Positions 35,718-47,343 of a DNA stretch of 58,381 bases are shown here, piece after piece. The stretch covers positions 1 through 58,381 of the forward strand of contig JAFRNM010000005.1 of assembly GCA_017430135.1 (NCBI GenBank), in the 5' to 3' direction. Under the pieces are notes generated by a model. It worked only from the letters and a program-made list of their open reading frames with translations, was not told the DNA's origin and did no database searches. Both the position numbers and the translations under genes were made by a program. The stretch is from Clostridia bacterium. GTDB taxonomy: Bacteria; Bacillota; Clostridia; TANB77; CAG-508. The stretch's first letter is position 1. Every line of letters starts with the position of its first letter.

Positions 35718-35834
35718 TCAAATATATTTGAGGAAATTTCTAGGCGAACGAACAAAAAAACCGGAGGCGTGCTAATGCACGTTGAGGATTTTTGAAGTGA
35801 AGTTCAACAACGAAATTTTCCAAATATATTTGAA
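35718..35834. repeat. Intergenic palindrome-flanked element, copy 4
   Basis: TTCAAATATATTTGAGGAAA and TTTTCCAAATATATTTGAA flank a core with GCGTGC/GCACGT and TGAAGT/AGTTCA. The outer arm is itself palindromic. Confidence 0.6.
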
Positions 35835-35849
35835 TAAAAGGAGAAAAAT

Positions 35850-36701
35850 ATGTATGATACAATAATAATCGGAGCAGGACCTGCAGGAATTTCAGCAAGT
35901 TTATATGCCAAAAGAGCAGGGGCAAATGTATTAATTTTATATTATGGTGAATCTAATTTAGATAAAGCAGAAAAGATAGACAACTATTATGGATTTGTAG
36001 ACGGAATTGATGGGAAAAAATTATATGAAAATGGAATAACGCAAGCAAAAAATTTAGGAATAGAAGTTAGAAAAGAAGAGGTATTGCATATAGAAAAAGT
36101 AGAAGATTTTATAGTGAAAACAACAAATGGAGAATACAACTCAAAATCAGTTATAATTTCAACTGGAAATAAAAAGTTAAGACCAAATGTAAAAGGAGTT
36201 CTTCAATTTGAAGGAAAAGGTATAAGCTATTGTGCAATATGTGATGGCTTCTTTTACAGAGGTAAAAATGTTGTAGTTATTGGTAATGGCGAGTTTGCAG
36301 TAAATGAAGCAAATGACTTGAAAAATATAGCAAACAATGTTAAAATTCTAACAAATGGATTAGAAATGGAAACTTCATCAGATTATGAAATTGTAACGAA
36401 AAAAATAAAAGAAATACATGGAGAAGAAAGAGTAAAATCAGTAGAATTTGAGGATGGAGAACAATTGGAGGTAGACGGGATATTCATTGCACTTGGAAAA
36501 GCCGGAGGTAGCGACTTTGCAAAGAAAATGGGAGTAATGCTAGAAAAAGATAATATAAAAGTTGATGAAAACATGAAAACAAATATAGATGGTTTATATT
36601 CATGTGGAGATGTTACAGGTGGTTTATTACAAGTGTGTAAAGCAGTATATGATGGCGCAAAAGCGGGATTAGATGCTGCCAAATATACAAGAAAAAAATA
36701 A
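35850..36701 (+). CDS. trxB: Thioredoxin reductase-like flavoprotein
   Basis: 283 residues. MYDTIIIGAGPAGISASLYA is the FAD-binding start, CAICDGFF the redox-active CxxC, VVVIGNGEFAVNEA the NAD(P)H site and GLYSCGDVTGG the C-terminal FAD motif. It is somewhat shorter than the usual 305-315. It sits 12 bp before trxA. Confidence 0.9.
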   Translation: MYDTIIIGAGPAGISASLYAKRAGANVLILYYGESNLDKAEKIDNYYGFVDGIDGKKLYENGITQAKNLGIEVRKEEVLHIEKVEDFIVKTTNGEYNSKSVIISTGNKKLRPNVKGVLQFEGKGISYCAICDGFFYRGKNVVVIGNGEFAVNEANDLKNIANNVKILTNGLEMETSSDYEIVTKKIKEIHGEERVKSVEFEDGEQLEVDGIFIALGKAGGSDFAKKMGVMLEKDNIKVDENMKTNIDGLYSCGDVTGGLLQVCKAVYDGAKAGLDAAKYTRKK

Positions 36702-36713
36702 TGGAGGTAAAAA

Positions 36714-37025
36714 ATGAGTGTTTTAAAAATAAGTGAAGAAAATTTTGAAGAAGAAGTAATGAAATCTGAAAAAACAGTAATATTAGATTTCTATGCAGAT
36801 TGGTGCGGACCATGTAAAATGATGTCTCCAATAATAGATGGTGTAGCAGAAGAACTTGGAGAAGAAGTAAAAGTAGGAAAAGTAAATACAGATGAAAACT
36901 TGGAGTTAGCTCAAAAATTCAATATTATGAGTATTCCAACAATAATGATTTTCAAAGGTGGAAATGTTGTAAAAACATTTGTGGGAGTTACAGATAAAAC
37001 AGAATTAATAAATGCAGTAAAATAA
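36714..37025 (+). CDS. trxA: Thioredoxin
   Basis: 103 residues. FYADWCGPCKMMSPIIDGVA contains the CGPC active site, and FNIMSIPTIMIFKGG the cis-proline loop. It reduces protein disulfides and probably the peroxidase at 34711; partner of the reductase upstream. Confidence 0.96.
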   Translation: MSVLKISEENFEEEVMKSEKTVILDFYADWCGPCKMMSPIIDGVAEELGEEVKVGKVNTDENLELAQKFNIMSIPTIMIFKGGNVVKTFVGVTDKTELINAVK

Positions 37026-37038
37026 TTTCAAAAAATCC

Positions 37039-37066
37039 TTGATATATTTTTAATTTCATATATAAT
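37039..37066 (+). promoter_or_regulatory. Promoter of the aldolase gene
   Basis: TTGATA 37039-37044, 16-bp spacer, TATAAT 37061-37066. Confidence 0.6.
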
Positions 37067-37133
37067 AAGGAAAGATAATAACAAATGCTTGCATTTGAAA
37101 TTTTGACAAAATACGAAAGGAAAGGTAAAAATT

Positions 37134-38021
37134 ATGAATGAAAAAATGTTAGAAATGATGAAAACAAAGAAAGGATTTATTGCTGCACTTGACCAAAGTG
37201 GTGGAAGCAGTAGTAAAACATTAAAAGCATATGGAATAAACGAAGATCAATATTCTTCAGAAGAGGAAATGTTTGATTTAATCCATGAAATGAGAAAAAG
37301 AGTATTTACAAGCAATGCTTTTACAAATGAGCACATTGTTGGAGCAATATTATTTGAAAAAACAATGCTTTCTAAAATAGGAGAAAAATATACTTCAGAA
37401 TATTTATGGGAAGATAAAGGAATAATTTCTTTCTTAAAAGTAGATAAAGGATTACAAGAAGAACAAAATGGTGTAAAATTAATGAAAGAAATACCAAATT
37501 TAGTAGAACAATTAACAACAGCAAATTCTCACAATGTATTTGGAACTAAAATGCGTTCTGTTATTTATAGTGCAAATAGAGAAGGAATAAAAGCAATAGT
37601 TGATCAACAATTTGATTTTGCAAAAACAATTTGTGATAATGGTTTAGTACCAATTATAGAGCCAGAAGTAGATATTAATTCAGAGGATAAAGAACTTTGT
37701 GAAGAAATTCTTAAAGAAGAAATAGTAGCAAAACTAAAAGAATGGGATTCAAACAGAAAAATAATGTTTAAATTTACAATTCCATCTAAAGAAAACTTAT
37801 ATCTAGATTTATACGACTTTGATTGTGTAGTAAGAGTAGTAGCACTTTCTGGTGGATATGATATAGATACAGCAGTAGAAAAATTAGCAAAAAATAATAG
37901 AATGATTGCAAGCTTTTCAAGAGCTTTATTACAAGATTTAAGAGTTAATCAATCACAAGAAGAATTTGACAAATTATTGAATTCAGTAATCGTTAAGATA
38001 TATGAAGCATCTATAACATAA
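37134..38021 (+). CDS. fda: Fructose-bisphosphate aldolase class I
   Basis: 295 residues, RBS AAAGG. KKGFIAALDQSGGSSSKTL is the class I start, VPIIEPEVDINSEDKEL follows, and MFKFTIPSKENLY contains the Schiff-base Lys (KFTIP). It cleaves fructose 1,6-bisphosphate in glycolysis without a metal. Confidence 0.94.
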   Translation: MNEKMLEMMKTKKGFIAALDQSGGSSSKTLKAYGINEDQYSSEEEMFDLIHEMRKRVFTSNAFTNEHIVGAILFEKTMLSKIGEKYTSEYLWEDKGIISFLKVDKGLQEEQNGVKLMKEIPNLVEQLTTANSHNVFGTKMRSVIYSANREGIKAIVDQQFDFAKTICDNGLVPIIEPEVDINSEDKELCEEILKEEIVAKLKEWDSNRKIMFKFTIPSKENLYLDLYDFDCVVRVVALSGGYDIDTAVEKLAKNNRMIASFSRALLQDLRVNQSQEEFDKLLNSVIVKIYEASIT

Positions 38022-38030
38022 ATTAGTTGT

Positions 38031-38113
38031 GACCTGACTTTTGGGGACACTCTTAAAAAACCAGGTTTTTGAAAAAGCCTGGTTTTTTAAGAGTGTCCCC
38101 AAAAGTCAGGTCC
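38031..38113. repeat. GGGACACTC palindromic repeat, copy 4
   Basis: GACCTGACTTTTGGGGACAC and its complement at the other end, with an inner AACCAGG/CCTGGTT stem. Nearly perfect palindrome of about 80 bp. Confidence 0.85.
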
Positions 38114-38146
38114 AATTGATAATTTAAATTAACATGGAGGAAAATA

Positions 38147-38731
38147 ATGGAAATAATATTAGCAAGTAATAATGAAAATAAATTAAGAGAAATTAGAGAA
38201 AAAATAAAAAGTGAAGATATAAAAATAATATCTCAAAAAGAAGCTGGCTTTGATTTTGAAGTAGATGAAACTGGAACTACATTTGAAGAAAATGCAATAT
38301 TAAAAGCAGAGGCAGTATATAAATTAACAAAAAAGCCTGTTTTAGCTGAAGACGGAGGAATAGAAGTTGACGCATTAGATGGAGCACCAGGAGTATATTC
38401 TCACAGGTTTGCTGGAGAAAATGCAACAGGTGAAGACAGAAGAAATAAAATTCTAACACTTTTAAAAGATGTACCAGATGAAAAAAGAACAGCTAGATTT
38501 AAATGTGTAGGTTGTTATATAGATGAAAATGGCCAAAAACATATATTTGAAGGGGTAACAGAAGGAAAAATAGGATATGAGGCAAAAGGAAAGAATGGCT
38601 TTGAATATGACCCAATTTTTATATGTGAATATGGCAAAACATTTGCTGAAATTACAGCTGAAGAAAAAAACAGAATAAGCCATAGAGGAAGATTAATAGA
38701 AAAATTTGTTAAATATTTGGAAGAAAAATAA
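38147..38731 (+). CDS. rdgB: Non-canonical purine NTP pyrophosphatase (RdgB/Ham1)
   Basis: 194 residues. MEIILASNNENKLREI is the signature start, ETGTTFEENAILKAEAVYKLT and AEDGGIEVDALDGAPGVYSH the substrate pocket, and KNGFEYDPIF the late motif. It removes XTP and dITP from the nucleotide pool. Confidence 0.95.
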   Translation: MEIILASNNENKLREIREKIKSEDIKIISQKEAGFDFEVDETGTTFEENAILKAEAVYKLTKKPVLAEDGGIEVDALDGAPGVYSHRFAGENATGEDRRNKILTLLKDVPDEKRTARFKCVGCYIDENGQKHIFEGVTEGKIGYEAKGKNGFEYDPIFICEYGKTFAEITAEEKNRISHRGRLIEKFVKYLEEK

Positions 38732-38800
38732 ATTAAACCTTGAATTATCAATATTTTTATAGTAAAATATACAAGTAAAAAAGAAGAAAAGAGGAAAAAT

Positions 38801-40558
38801 ATGAAAGCTATAGATATTAGAAACAAATATTTAAAATTTTTTGAAAGTAAAGGACATAGTGTAATTCCATCAGCACCATTAATACCAGAAAATGATCCTT
38901 CTGTATTGTTTACAACAGCTGGAATGCAACCATTAGTACCTTATTTATTAGGTCAAAAACATCCAGCTGGAACACGTTTAACAGATTACCAAAAATGTGT
39001 TAGAACAAACGATATAGATGAGGTTGGAGATAATAGACATTTAACATATTTTGAAATGCTTGGAAACTGGTCTTTAGGAGATTATTTTAAAGAAGAATCA
39101 ATTCAAATGAGCTTTGATTTTCTAACAAAAGAACTACAAATTCCAGTTGAGAAATTATCAGTTACAGTTTTCAAAGGTGATGAAGATTGCCCAAGAGATG
39201 AAGTAGCAGCAGAATGCTGGAAAAAGGCAGGAATATTAGATGGACATATCTATTATTATGGAAAAGATGATAACTGGTGGATTGCAGGAGAGGAAGGACC
39301 ATGCGGACCAGATACAGAAATGTTTTATGATACAGGAAAACCAGCATGTTCAGAAAATTGCCAACCATCATGTGATTGTGGTAAATATGTTGAAATTTGG
39401 AACAATGTATTTATGGAATATTTTAAAGATAAAGATGGAAAATATTCAAAATTATCACAAAGAAATGTTGATACAGGTTTAGGATTAGAAAGAATGACAA
39501 TGCTATTACAAGGTAAAGAAACACCATTCGATACAGAATTATTTAAACCTGTAATGGATAAAATAGCAGAACTTCAAAAAGTAGATAAAATCGAAAGCAG
39601 AAGAATAGTTGCAGAACATTTAAGAGCCAGTATGATGATAATTGCAGATGGTGGAAGACCAAGCAATGTTGATAGAGGTTATGTTTTAAGAAGATTGATA
39701 CGTAGAGCAATAAGACACATGAATAAATTACAAATAGATTTGGCTGAAATATCAACACTTATAGCTATTTATGTGGAAAACTTAAAGAAAATGTATCCAG
39801 ATTTAGAAACTAAAAAAGATGAAATAATAGCTGTTTTAGTAGAAGAAAAAGATAAATTTGTAAAAACTTTAACACATGGTGAAAAAGAATTTACAAAAGC
39901 AATGAACAATAGCAAACAAGCTGGCAAAAACAAAATTGACGGAGCAGTAGTGTTTAAATTATATGATACATATGGCTTCCCTCCAGAAGTAACAAAGGAA
40001 CTAGCAGAAGAAAATGAAATGGAAGTTGATATGAAAGAATTTGAAGAACTATTCAAAGCTCATCAAGAAAAATCAAGACAAGGTTCAGCTCAAAAATTTA
40101 AAGGTGGTTTAGCCGGAGATAGTGAAATAGAAACAAAATATCATACAGCAACACATCTTCTAAATGCAGCATTAAAGCTAGTTTTAGGAGCAGATACACA
40201 TCAAAGAGGATCAAACATAACAACAGAAAGAATGAGATTTGACTTCAATTGTGACCATAAAATGACAGACGAAGAAAAGCAAAAAACAGAGGAAATAGTA
40301 AATAAGTGGATACAAGAAGATTTACCAGTAACAGTAGAAGAAATGTCAAAGGAAGACGCAATAAAATCTGGAGCTGAGTGTATGTTTATAGAAAAATATC
40401 CAGATATTGTTACAGTATATTCAATTGGAGATGTTTCAAAAGAATTATGTGGAGGACCTCATGTAAAACATACTGGAGAAATTGGAACTTTTAAAATTAA
40501 AAAAGAAGAAGCTAGTTCAGCGGGTATAAGAAGAATTAAAGCTGTAATAGGAGATTAA
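38801..40558 (+). CDS. alaS: Alanyl-tRNA synthetase lacking the C-terminal domain
   Basis: 585 residues against about 870-880 for the usual enzyme. The catalytic core is complete (FFESKGHSVIPSAPL; FTTAGMQPLVPYLLG; RNVDTGLGLERMTMLL; RGYVLRRLIRRAIRH). The editing domain keeps HTATHLLNAAL and CGGPHVKHTGEIG. The protein stops right after the editing domain (SSAGIRRIKAVIGD), so the coiled-coil and C-Ala domains are missing. No frameshift or downstream remnant was seen, and hinT follows after 44 bp, so this appears to be the normal form. Confidence 0.93.
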   Translation: MKAIDIRNKYLKFFESKGHSVIPSAPLIPENDPSVLFTTAGMQPLVPYLLGQKHPAGTRLTDYQKCVRTNDIDEVGDNRHLTYFEMLGNWSLGDYFKEESIQMSFDFLTKELQIPVEKLSVTVFKGDEDCPRDEVAAECWKKAGILDGHIYYYGKDDNWWIAGEEGPCGPDTEMFYDTGKPACSENCQPSCDCGKYVEIWNNVFMEYFKDKDGKYSKLSQRNVDTGLGLERMTMLLQGKETPFDTELFKPVMDKIAELQKVDKIESRRIVAEHLRASMMIIADGGRPSNVDRGYVLRRLIRRAIRHMNKLQIDLAEISTLIAIYVENLKKMYPDLETKKDEIIAVLVEEKDKFVKTLTHGEKEFTKAMNNSKQAGKNKIDGAVVFKLYDTYGFPPEVTKELAEENEMEVDMKEFEELFKAHQEKSRQGSAQKFKGGLAGDSEIETKYHTATHLLNAALKLVLGADTHQRGSNITTERMRFDFNCDHKMTDEEKQKTEEIVNKWIQEDLPVTVEEMSKEDAIKSGAECMFIEKYPDIVTVYSIGDVSKELCGGPHVKHTGEIGTFKIKKEEASSAGIRRIKAVIGD

Positions 40559-40602
40559 AACATAATTGAGTTTTAGCTGTGTTAAACTAAAAGGAGGAAA
40601 AG

Positions 40603-40947
40603 ATGGAAGATTGTATATTTTGTAAAATAATAAAAGGCGAAGTGCCTTCAAAAAAATTCTATGAAGATGATGAAATATTAGCATTTGATAATATAAATCC
40701 AGTTGCTCCAATTCATATTTTAGTAATACCAAAAAAACACATTACATCATTAGCGCACTTAGAAAAAGAAGATGAAGCTATAATTGGAAGAATATATGGA
40801 GTTATAAATAAATTAGCAGAAGAAATGGGATTTAAAGAAAAAGGTTTCAAAGTAGTAGTAAATTGTGGAAAAGATGGTGGGCAAGAAGTAATGCATTTAC
40901 ATTTCCATGTTTTAGCAGGAGAAAATTTATGTAAAAAATTTGCCTAA
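40603..40947 (+). CDS. hinT: HIT-family nucleotide hydrolase (HinT)
   Basis: 114 residues. CIFCKIIKGEVPSKKFYEDD is the start with a CxxC zinc pair element, and HLHFHVLAGE the histidine triad. It hydrolyses AMP-lysine-type purine phosphoramidates and fits downstream of a tRNA synthetase, since the family acts on aminoacyl-adenylates. Confidence 0.93.
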   Translation: MEDCIFCKIIKGEVPSKKFYEDDEILAFDNINPVAPIHILVIPKKHITSLAHLEKEDEAIIGRIYGVINKLAEEMGFKEKGFKVVVNCGKDGGQEVMHLHFHVLAGENLCKKFA

Positions 40948-41058
40948 AATTACTTTTAAAAAACATAAAAATATGTTATAATATAAGTAGCGGAGACCAA
41001 AGGGCTCCATAATAAAAAGATTTTATTTGTACTGCAAAAGATATAGGAGGATAAAATT

Positions 41059-41757
41059 ATGTTTGAGAGTAAATATAATAAACTTTTAACAGTAATTTTA
41101 GTATTAGTTGTTATTGGAATAATTGGGCTAATTGGATTTTTAGTATTTCAATTTGTTTCAAACAACAATAATACTCAAGAAGCGGAAACTTTTGTTAATA
41201 ATTATGAAGGAGATATAGGTTTAACAGATGACAGTGATGAAGGAAGTGAAGCTCCAGAAACACCAACAGAAAATACAACTCCTACTAATAATACAATAGG
41301 AGATTTAGAAGTTTCACCATCATCATCATCATCAGGAACAGTAAGAACAAAGAAACAAACTTATAATGGATTTATTGTAAATGGAACAATGGAAATACCA
41401 AAAATTAACTTCAAATATCCAGTATTAGACAAAGTTTCAAAAAGTTCAATAGAAAATTCAGTTGCAATACTATATGGAGCAGGACTTAACCAAGTAGGAA
41501 ATACAGTAATAATAGGACATAATTATAGAAATGGACAATTCTTTTCAAATCTAAAAAAAGTTTCAAATGGAGATAAAATCTACATTACAGACTATGAAGG
41601 AAAGAAAAAAACATATACAATATATCATCACTTTATAACAACACCAGATGATACATCATTCTATCAAAGAGATACAAATGGTAAAGCAGAAGTAACTTTA
41701 TCAACATGTACAGATGATAGTTCAGGAAGATTTATAGTATTTGCAAAAGAAGACTAA
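41059..41757 (+). CDS. Sortase
   Basis: 232 residues. N-terminal membrane anchor (LLTVILVLVVIGIIGLIGFL), Ser/Thr/Asn linker, then the sortase barrel: NTVIIGHNYRNGQFFSNLKK (catalytic His), VTLSTCTDDSSGRFIVFAK (catalytic Cys and Arg). It cleaves LPxTG-type signals and attaches proteins to the wall. A second sortase is at 54922. The substrate may lie elsewhere; no adjacent LPxTG gene is seen. Confidence 0.9.
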   Translation: MFESKYNKLLTVILVLVVIGIIGLIGFLVFQFVSNNNNTQEAETFVNNYEGDIGLTDDSDEGSEAPETPTENTTPTNNTIGDLEVSPSSSSSGTVRTKKQTYNGFIVNGTMEIPKINFKYPVLDKVSKSSIENSVAILYGAGLNQVGNTVIIGHNYRNGQFFSNLKKVSNGDKIYITDYEGKKKTYTIYHHFITTPDDTSFYQRDTNGKAEVTLSTCTDDSSGRFIVFAKED

Positions 41758-41790
41758 AAAGAAGGAATTTTAATTTCTTCTTTTTTTACT
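41757..41790 (+). terminator. Terminator after the sortase gene
   Basis: AAAAAGAAGGAATT and AATTTCTTCTTTTTTT. Confidence 0.7.
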
Positions 41791-41878
41791 TTTTGGGATG
41801 TCCTAAAAAATATAGACAGAATAGTTTAAAAATAAAAGAAAAGGAAATTTAAAAAATGACTTTTCTTTTTTGGTTTAA

Positions 41879-43924
<2,046 letters not shown>

Positions 43925-43936
43925 GGAGATTACAAT

Positions 43937-44185
43937 ATGGAAAAATATACGTTTGAAATGATGTGGGAAGATTTAAATAATGGATATCAAATATATTACA
44001 CTTATGTAAGAAATAGATATCTCTTATTTAAAACAGCCCCTAATTGTTACACACAAAAATTATTATCAACAAATGATAAAAATCCACAGCCTAAAATGAG
44101 TATGCTTACACTAAAAAGAATACGCGAAATGCACCCGCATATGGAGGATATAGAATTTAAAATAACGAGCGACGAGATTATTTAA
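43937..44185 (+). CDS. Hypothetical 82-residue protein
   Basis: Follows ligA by 12 bp, RBS AAGGAG. Aromatic-rich (MWEDLNNGYQIYYTYVRNRY), no membrane segment. No family recognised; the position suggests co-transcription with ligA. Confidence 0.65.
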   Translation: MEKYTFEMMWEDLNNGYQIYYTYVRNRYLLFKTAPNCYTQKLLSTNDKNPQPKMSMLTLKRIREMHPHMEDIEFKITSDEII

Positions 44186-44203
44186 TACGAGAGGTAATTC
44201 AAA

Positions 44204-44704
44204 ATGGAAAAAAGAGATTTATATGATGAAAACAGACAATTAACAGGAGAGACAATTTATAAAGGCGAAGCAATTCCAGAAGGAAGATATATAATAGTCG
44301 TATTAGTTTTTATTCAAAATTCAAAAGGGGAATTTTTAATTCAAAAAAGAAGTGAAATAAAAAATGGAAAACATGCAACAACTGGCGGCCATTGCAAAAC
44401 CGGGGAAAGCAGTATTCAAGGAATTTTGACAGAAATAAAAGAAGAAATTGGATTAGATGTAAAAGCAGAAGATTTACAATTATATTATAGTGGTAAAACA
44501 GAATTTGCATTCTGGGATGATTATTATATAAAAATGGATGTGCCTAATATTGAACAATTAAAACTTCAAAAAGAAGAAGTGGATAGCGTATGTTGGCTAA
44601 CAGAACAAGAAATAAAGCAACTAATGAAAGAAGATAAATTTTTCAAAAATCATTATGAAGAATTTGAAATATTATTAGAATGGCAAAAAAACCAAAACTC
44701 TTAA
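44204..44704 (+). CDS. Nudix hydrolase, IDI-like
   Basis: 166 residues. The Nudix box reads GHCKTGESSIQGILTEIKEEIGL, with the usual Arg of REUXEE replaced by Thr. The N-terminus DLYDENRQLTGETIYKGEAI is of the type seen in Nudix enzymes related to isopentenyl diphosphate isomerase. Substrate unknown. Confidence 0.88.
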   Translation: MEKRDLYDENRQLTGETIYKGEAIPEGRYIIVVLVFIQNSKGEFLIQKRSEIKNGKHATTGGHCKTGESSIQGILTEIKEEIGLDVKAEDLQLYYSGKTEFAFWDDYYIKMDVPNIEQLKLQKEEVDSVCWLTEQEIKQLMKEDKFFKNHYEEFEILLEWQKNQNS

Positions 44705-44734
44705 ATATAAGAAATTTAAGAGTTTTGGTTTATA
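44697..44734. terminator. Bidirectional terminator
   Basis: AAAACTCTTAAAT and ATTTAAGAGTTTT pair between the Nudix gene and folC. Confidence 0.75.
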
Positions 44735-45996
44735 ATTTTTTCAACAGTTTGATAAGTATAAAAACTCCCTATAATAAAATAAACACAATCATTTTTTCCA
44801 TTCACAGCACTTTGGACAGCGGTTTCTAAATTATCCATCTGTATATTTGAAACATTAGTATATTGTTTCATACATTTATATAATTCAGTATTGTCAGTAA
44901 ATTTATCGCTATTTCCAGATGTCATAATAAAGATAGCATTTTTGTCTTGAGATAAGATTTTTAACATATTTGTATAATCTTTTCTAGCTAAAATTGATAT
45001 AATATAAACTCTTTTTTTATTAGGATAATACATGTTTACCATATCTAACAAATTTTGAACAGCTGGTTCATTGTGAGCACCATCGAAAATAATCGTAGGG
45101 TGATTATTTAATTTTTCCATTCTTCCTTTGTGAATAACTGTTTTTAAACCACTTAATATACTAGAAACAGAAATATTATAGCCATAGTCATTTAAAGCTT
45201 TAATTGCTTCTATGCAAATACAAGCATTATTTATTTGGACTTTTCCTTTCAAATTTAAACAAATATTATGAATATCTTTATAATCAAAATATTGATAATT
45301 TTCATCAAAACTATAATTTGAAATATCTGAATGTTTAACAATATGTAAATTATTATTCTTTTTATTGCACTCATTTATAAATACTGAATTTACATCTGGT
45401 TCTTGTTCGAAGATAACGGTTTGAGAATTATTTTTTATAATTCCTGCTTTTTGATGAGCAATTTCGGGCAAAGTATTTCCTAAAATATGCATGTGGTCAT
45501 ATCCAATTGAAGTAATAACTGATACAAGAGGGTTAGTAATGATATTTGTACAGTCATATAATCCGCCAAGTCCAGTTTCTAAAACAACAAAGTCAACATT
45601 ATTTCTATAGAAATGTAATAATCCCATTATAGTTTCTAATTCAAATAAAGTAATATTTATTTTTTCTGTCTCATTATATTTTTCAATTAATGGTTGCAAT
45701 TCTTCTATTATGTCAGACATTTCCTTATTAGTAATTTCTTTACCATTTATACTTATTCTTTCATTGTAGGTTATTAGATGAGGGGATAAAAACTTACCAA
45801 CTTTATAGCCTTGTTGAACTAATATATTGGAAATGATTTCAGTACAGCTACCTTTACCATTTGTGCCAGCAATATGGATAAATTTCATTTCTTTTTCGAA
45901 ATTATTAAAGTAGTCCATAAAATATTGCATTGCTTTAAGTGATGGATTTTTTGTCCCTCTAAAAAAATTGTTTAAATATTCTTCTATATTAATCAT
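44716..45996 (-). CDS. folC: Folylpolyglutamate synthase / dihydrofolate synthase
   Basis: 426 residues. FIHIAGTNGKGSCTEIISNI is the P-loop, FLSPHLITYNERISING the omega loop, VVLETGLGGLYDCTNII and ITSIGYDHMHILG are conserved, and TIIFDGAHNEPAVQNLLD starts the C-terminal domain. It adds glutamates to folates and acts with FolD (51420). Confidence 0.95.
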   Translation of the reverse strand: MINIEEYLNNFFRGTKNPSLKAMQYFMDYFNNFEKEMKFIHIAGTNGKGSCTEIISNILVQQGYKVGKFLSPHLITYNERISINGKEITNKEMSDIIEELQPLIEKYNETEKINITLFELETIMGLLHFYRNNVDFVVLETGLGGLYDCTNIITNPLVSVITSIGYDHMHILGNTLPEIAHQKAGIIKNNSQTVIFEQEPDVNSVFINECNKKNNNLHIVKHSDISNYSFDENYQYFDYKDIHNICLNLKGKVQINNACICIEAIKALNDYGYNISVSSILSGLKTVIHKGRMEKLNNHPTIIFDGAHNEPAVQNLLDMVNMYYPNKKRVYIISILARKDYTNMLKILSQDKNAIFIMTSGNSDKFTDNTELYKCMKQYTNVSNIQMDNLETAVQSAVNGKNDCVYFIIGSFYTYQTVEKIINQNS

Positions 45997-46082
45997 TATT
46001 ATACTTCCTTGTTATATTATTTTATAAAAAAATTATATCATATTTTTTATAAAAAGAAATAAGTATATATTTTTTTATAAGA

Positions 46083-46140
46083 AATGAAGTGAACCCAAAA
46101 TGTTAGACAAATTTGTTTAACATTTTGGGTTCACTTCATT
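46083..46140. repeat. Near-perfect intergenic palindrome
   Basis: AATGAAGTGAACCCAAAATG and its complement around a short TTAGACAAATTTGTTTAA centre, between divergent folC and tspO. Possibly another long-armed palindrome of the intergenic type. Confidence 0.7.
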
Positions 46141-46249
46141 TTCTACTCTATTTTAGATTTTATTATTATAGCATATAAAATTTATAAAACAAGATAAAAA
46201 AGTAATATAAATAATGTTGTTAAATAAAATTATTCTAGAGGTGAATTAT

Positions 46250-46705
46250 ATGAGCAGAGCATGGATTTATATTAAATCAATACTAATACCAGTAGCGGTA
46301 GGGGCAATAGTAGGTTTTATAACATCAAAATTCATAGATTATGAAACGTTAGTAAAACCTGTGTTATCTCCGCCTGGAGCTGTATTTCCAATAGTATGGA
46401 CTATTCTGTATATACTAATGGGAGTAAGCTATGGAATACTAAAGAGTAATAATCAAACAGATTCACAAATTGACTTTATTTATTATTTACAATTAGGCGT
46501 AAATGCACTATGGTCAATATTTTTCTTTGTATTTAAATGGAGATTATTCTCAATATTATGGATTATTCTTCTAGCATTACTTGTAGTGTCTATGATAAGA
46601 TTATTCTTAGAAAAGAACAAGCTAGCTGGATTATTACAATTACCATATATAGCTTGGGTGCTATTTGCAACATATTTAACAATAGGCGTATATATATTAA
46701 ACTAA
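46250..46705 (+). CDS. tspO: TspO/MBR family membrane protein
   Basis: 151 residues from ATG 46250 (GAGGTG upstream). Five hydrophobic helices; PVLSPPGAVFPIVWTILYIL and NALWSIFFFVFKWR are the TspO signatures, with Trp and Asn residues of the ligand pocket. It binds porphyrins or sterols in other organisms; role here unknown. Confidence 0.93.
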   Translation: MSRAWIYIKSILIPVAVGAIVGFITSKFIDYETLVKPVLSPPGAVFPIVWTILYILMGVSYGILKSNNQTDSQIDFIYYLQLGVNALWSIFFFVFKWRLFSILWIILLALLVVSMIRLFLEKNKLAGLLQLPYIAWVLFATYLTIGVYILN

Positions 46706-46845
46706 AATTTTTGTTACTATTTAACTTTTAAGGAAACTTTTTGGACACTTAAAAAAAGTATGAAAAAAATAATAAAAACATTTGAAATTTTAAAAATGTT
46801 GTGATATTCTATCAAAGGAAAATAAAAATAGAAAGGAACGTAAAA

Positions 46846-47235
46846 ATGGGAAGAGAAGTAAATGAAGAAAAAAGACAAAAATTTATCGAATATGCAGGAA
46901 AGAGAGTAAACAATGTATTACATGACATTCAAATATTAGAGCCAATGGCAAGAAGCAATTCATATGATTTTACAAGAAAAGATGTAGAAGATATGTTCTT
47001 AGCAATGCAAGAAACACTAAATGATGCAAAAGAAGAATTTAACAAAAAATTTGAAGAAAAAGCAAGAGCAGAAAAGAAAGTATTTTCATTTTCAACAAAT
47101 GCAATAGAAACAGCTGAAACTGCTTATGAAACTGAAAATGTAGTAAGTGAAAACATAACACCTGTTGTTACTGAAACAGAAGAAATACCAACAGAGATTG
47201 ATATTGCAACAGAAACAAATACAGTTGAATTATAA
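46846..47235 (+). CDS. Hypothetical coiled-coil protein, 129 residues
   Basis: ATG 46846 after AAAGGAAC. A charged helical N-terminus (KRVNNVLHDIQILEPMAR) and a Thr/Glu-rich tail (ETEEIPTEIDIATETNTVEL). No family recognised. Single gene with a terminator after it. Confidence 0.65.
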   Translation: MGREVNEEKRQKFIEYAGKRVNNVLHDIQILEPMARSNSYDFTRKDVEDMFLAMQETLNDAKEEFNKKFEEKARAEKKVFSFSTNAIETAETAYETENVVSENITPVVTETEEIPTEIDIATETNTVEL

Positions 47236-47249
47236 TAAGGCGAGAAAGA

Positions 47250-47282
47250 AAGCGATTAAGTTATATACTTAATCGCTTTTTC
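47250..47282 (+). terminator. Terminator
   Basis: AAAGCGATTAAGT and ACTTAATCGCTTTTT. Confidence 0.8.
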
Positions 47283-47327
47283 TTGACATTTTAGTGAAAA
47301 CATGATAAAATTGAAAACGATTTTCAA
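47283..47327 (+). promoter_or_regulatory. Promoter with Zur/Fur-type operator
   Basis: TTGACA 47283-47288, TAAAAT 47306-47311, followed by the perfect palindrome TTGAAAACGATTTTCAA at 47311-47327. Its position over the -10 and start site fits repression by the Fur-family protein encoded next. Confidence 0.75.
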
Positions 47328-47343
47328 ATTTGGAGGGACAAAA

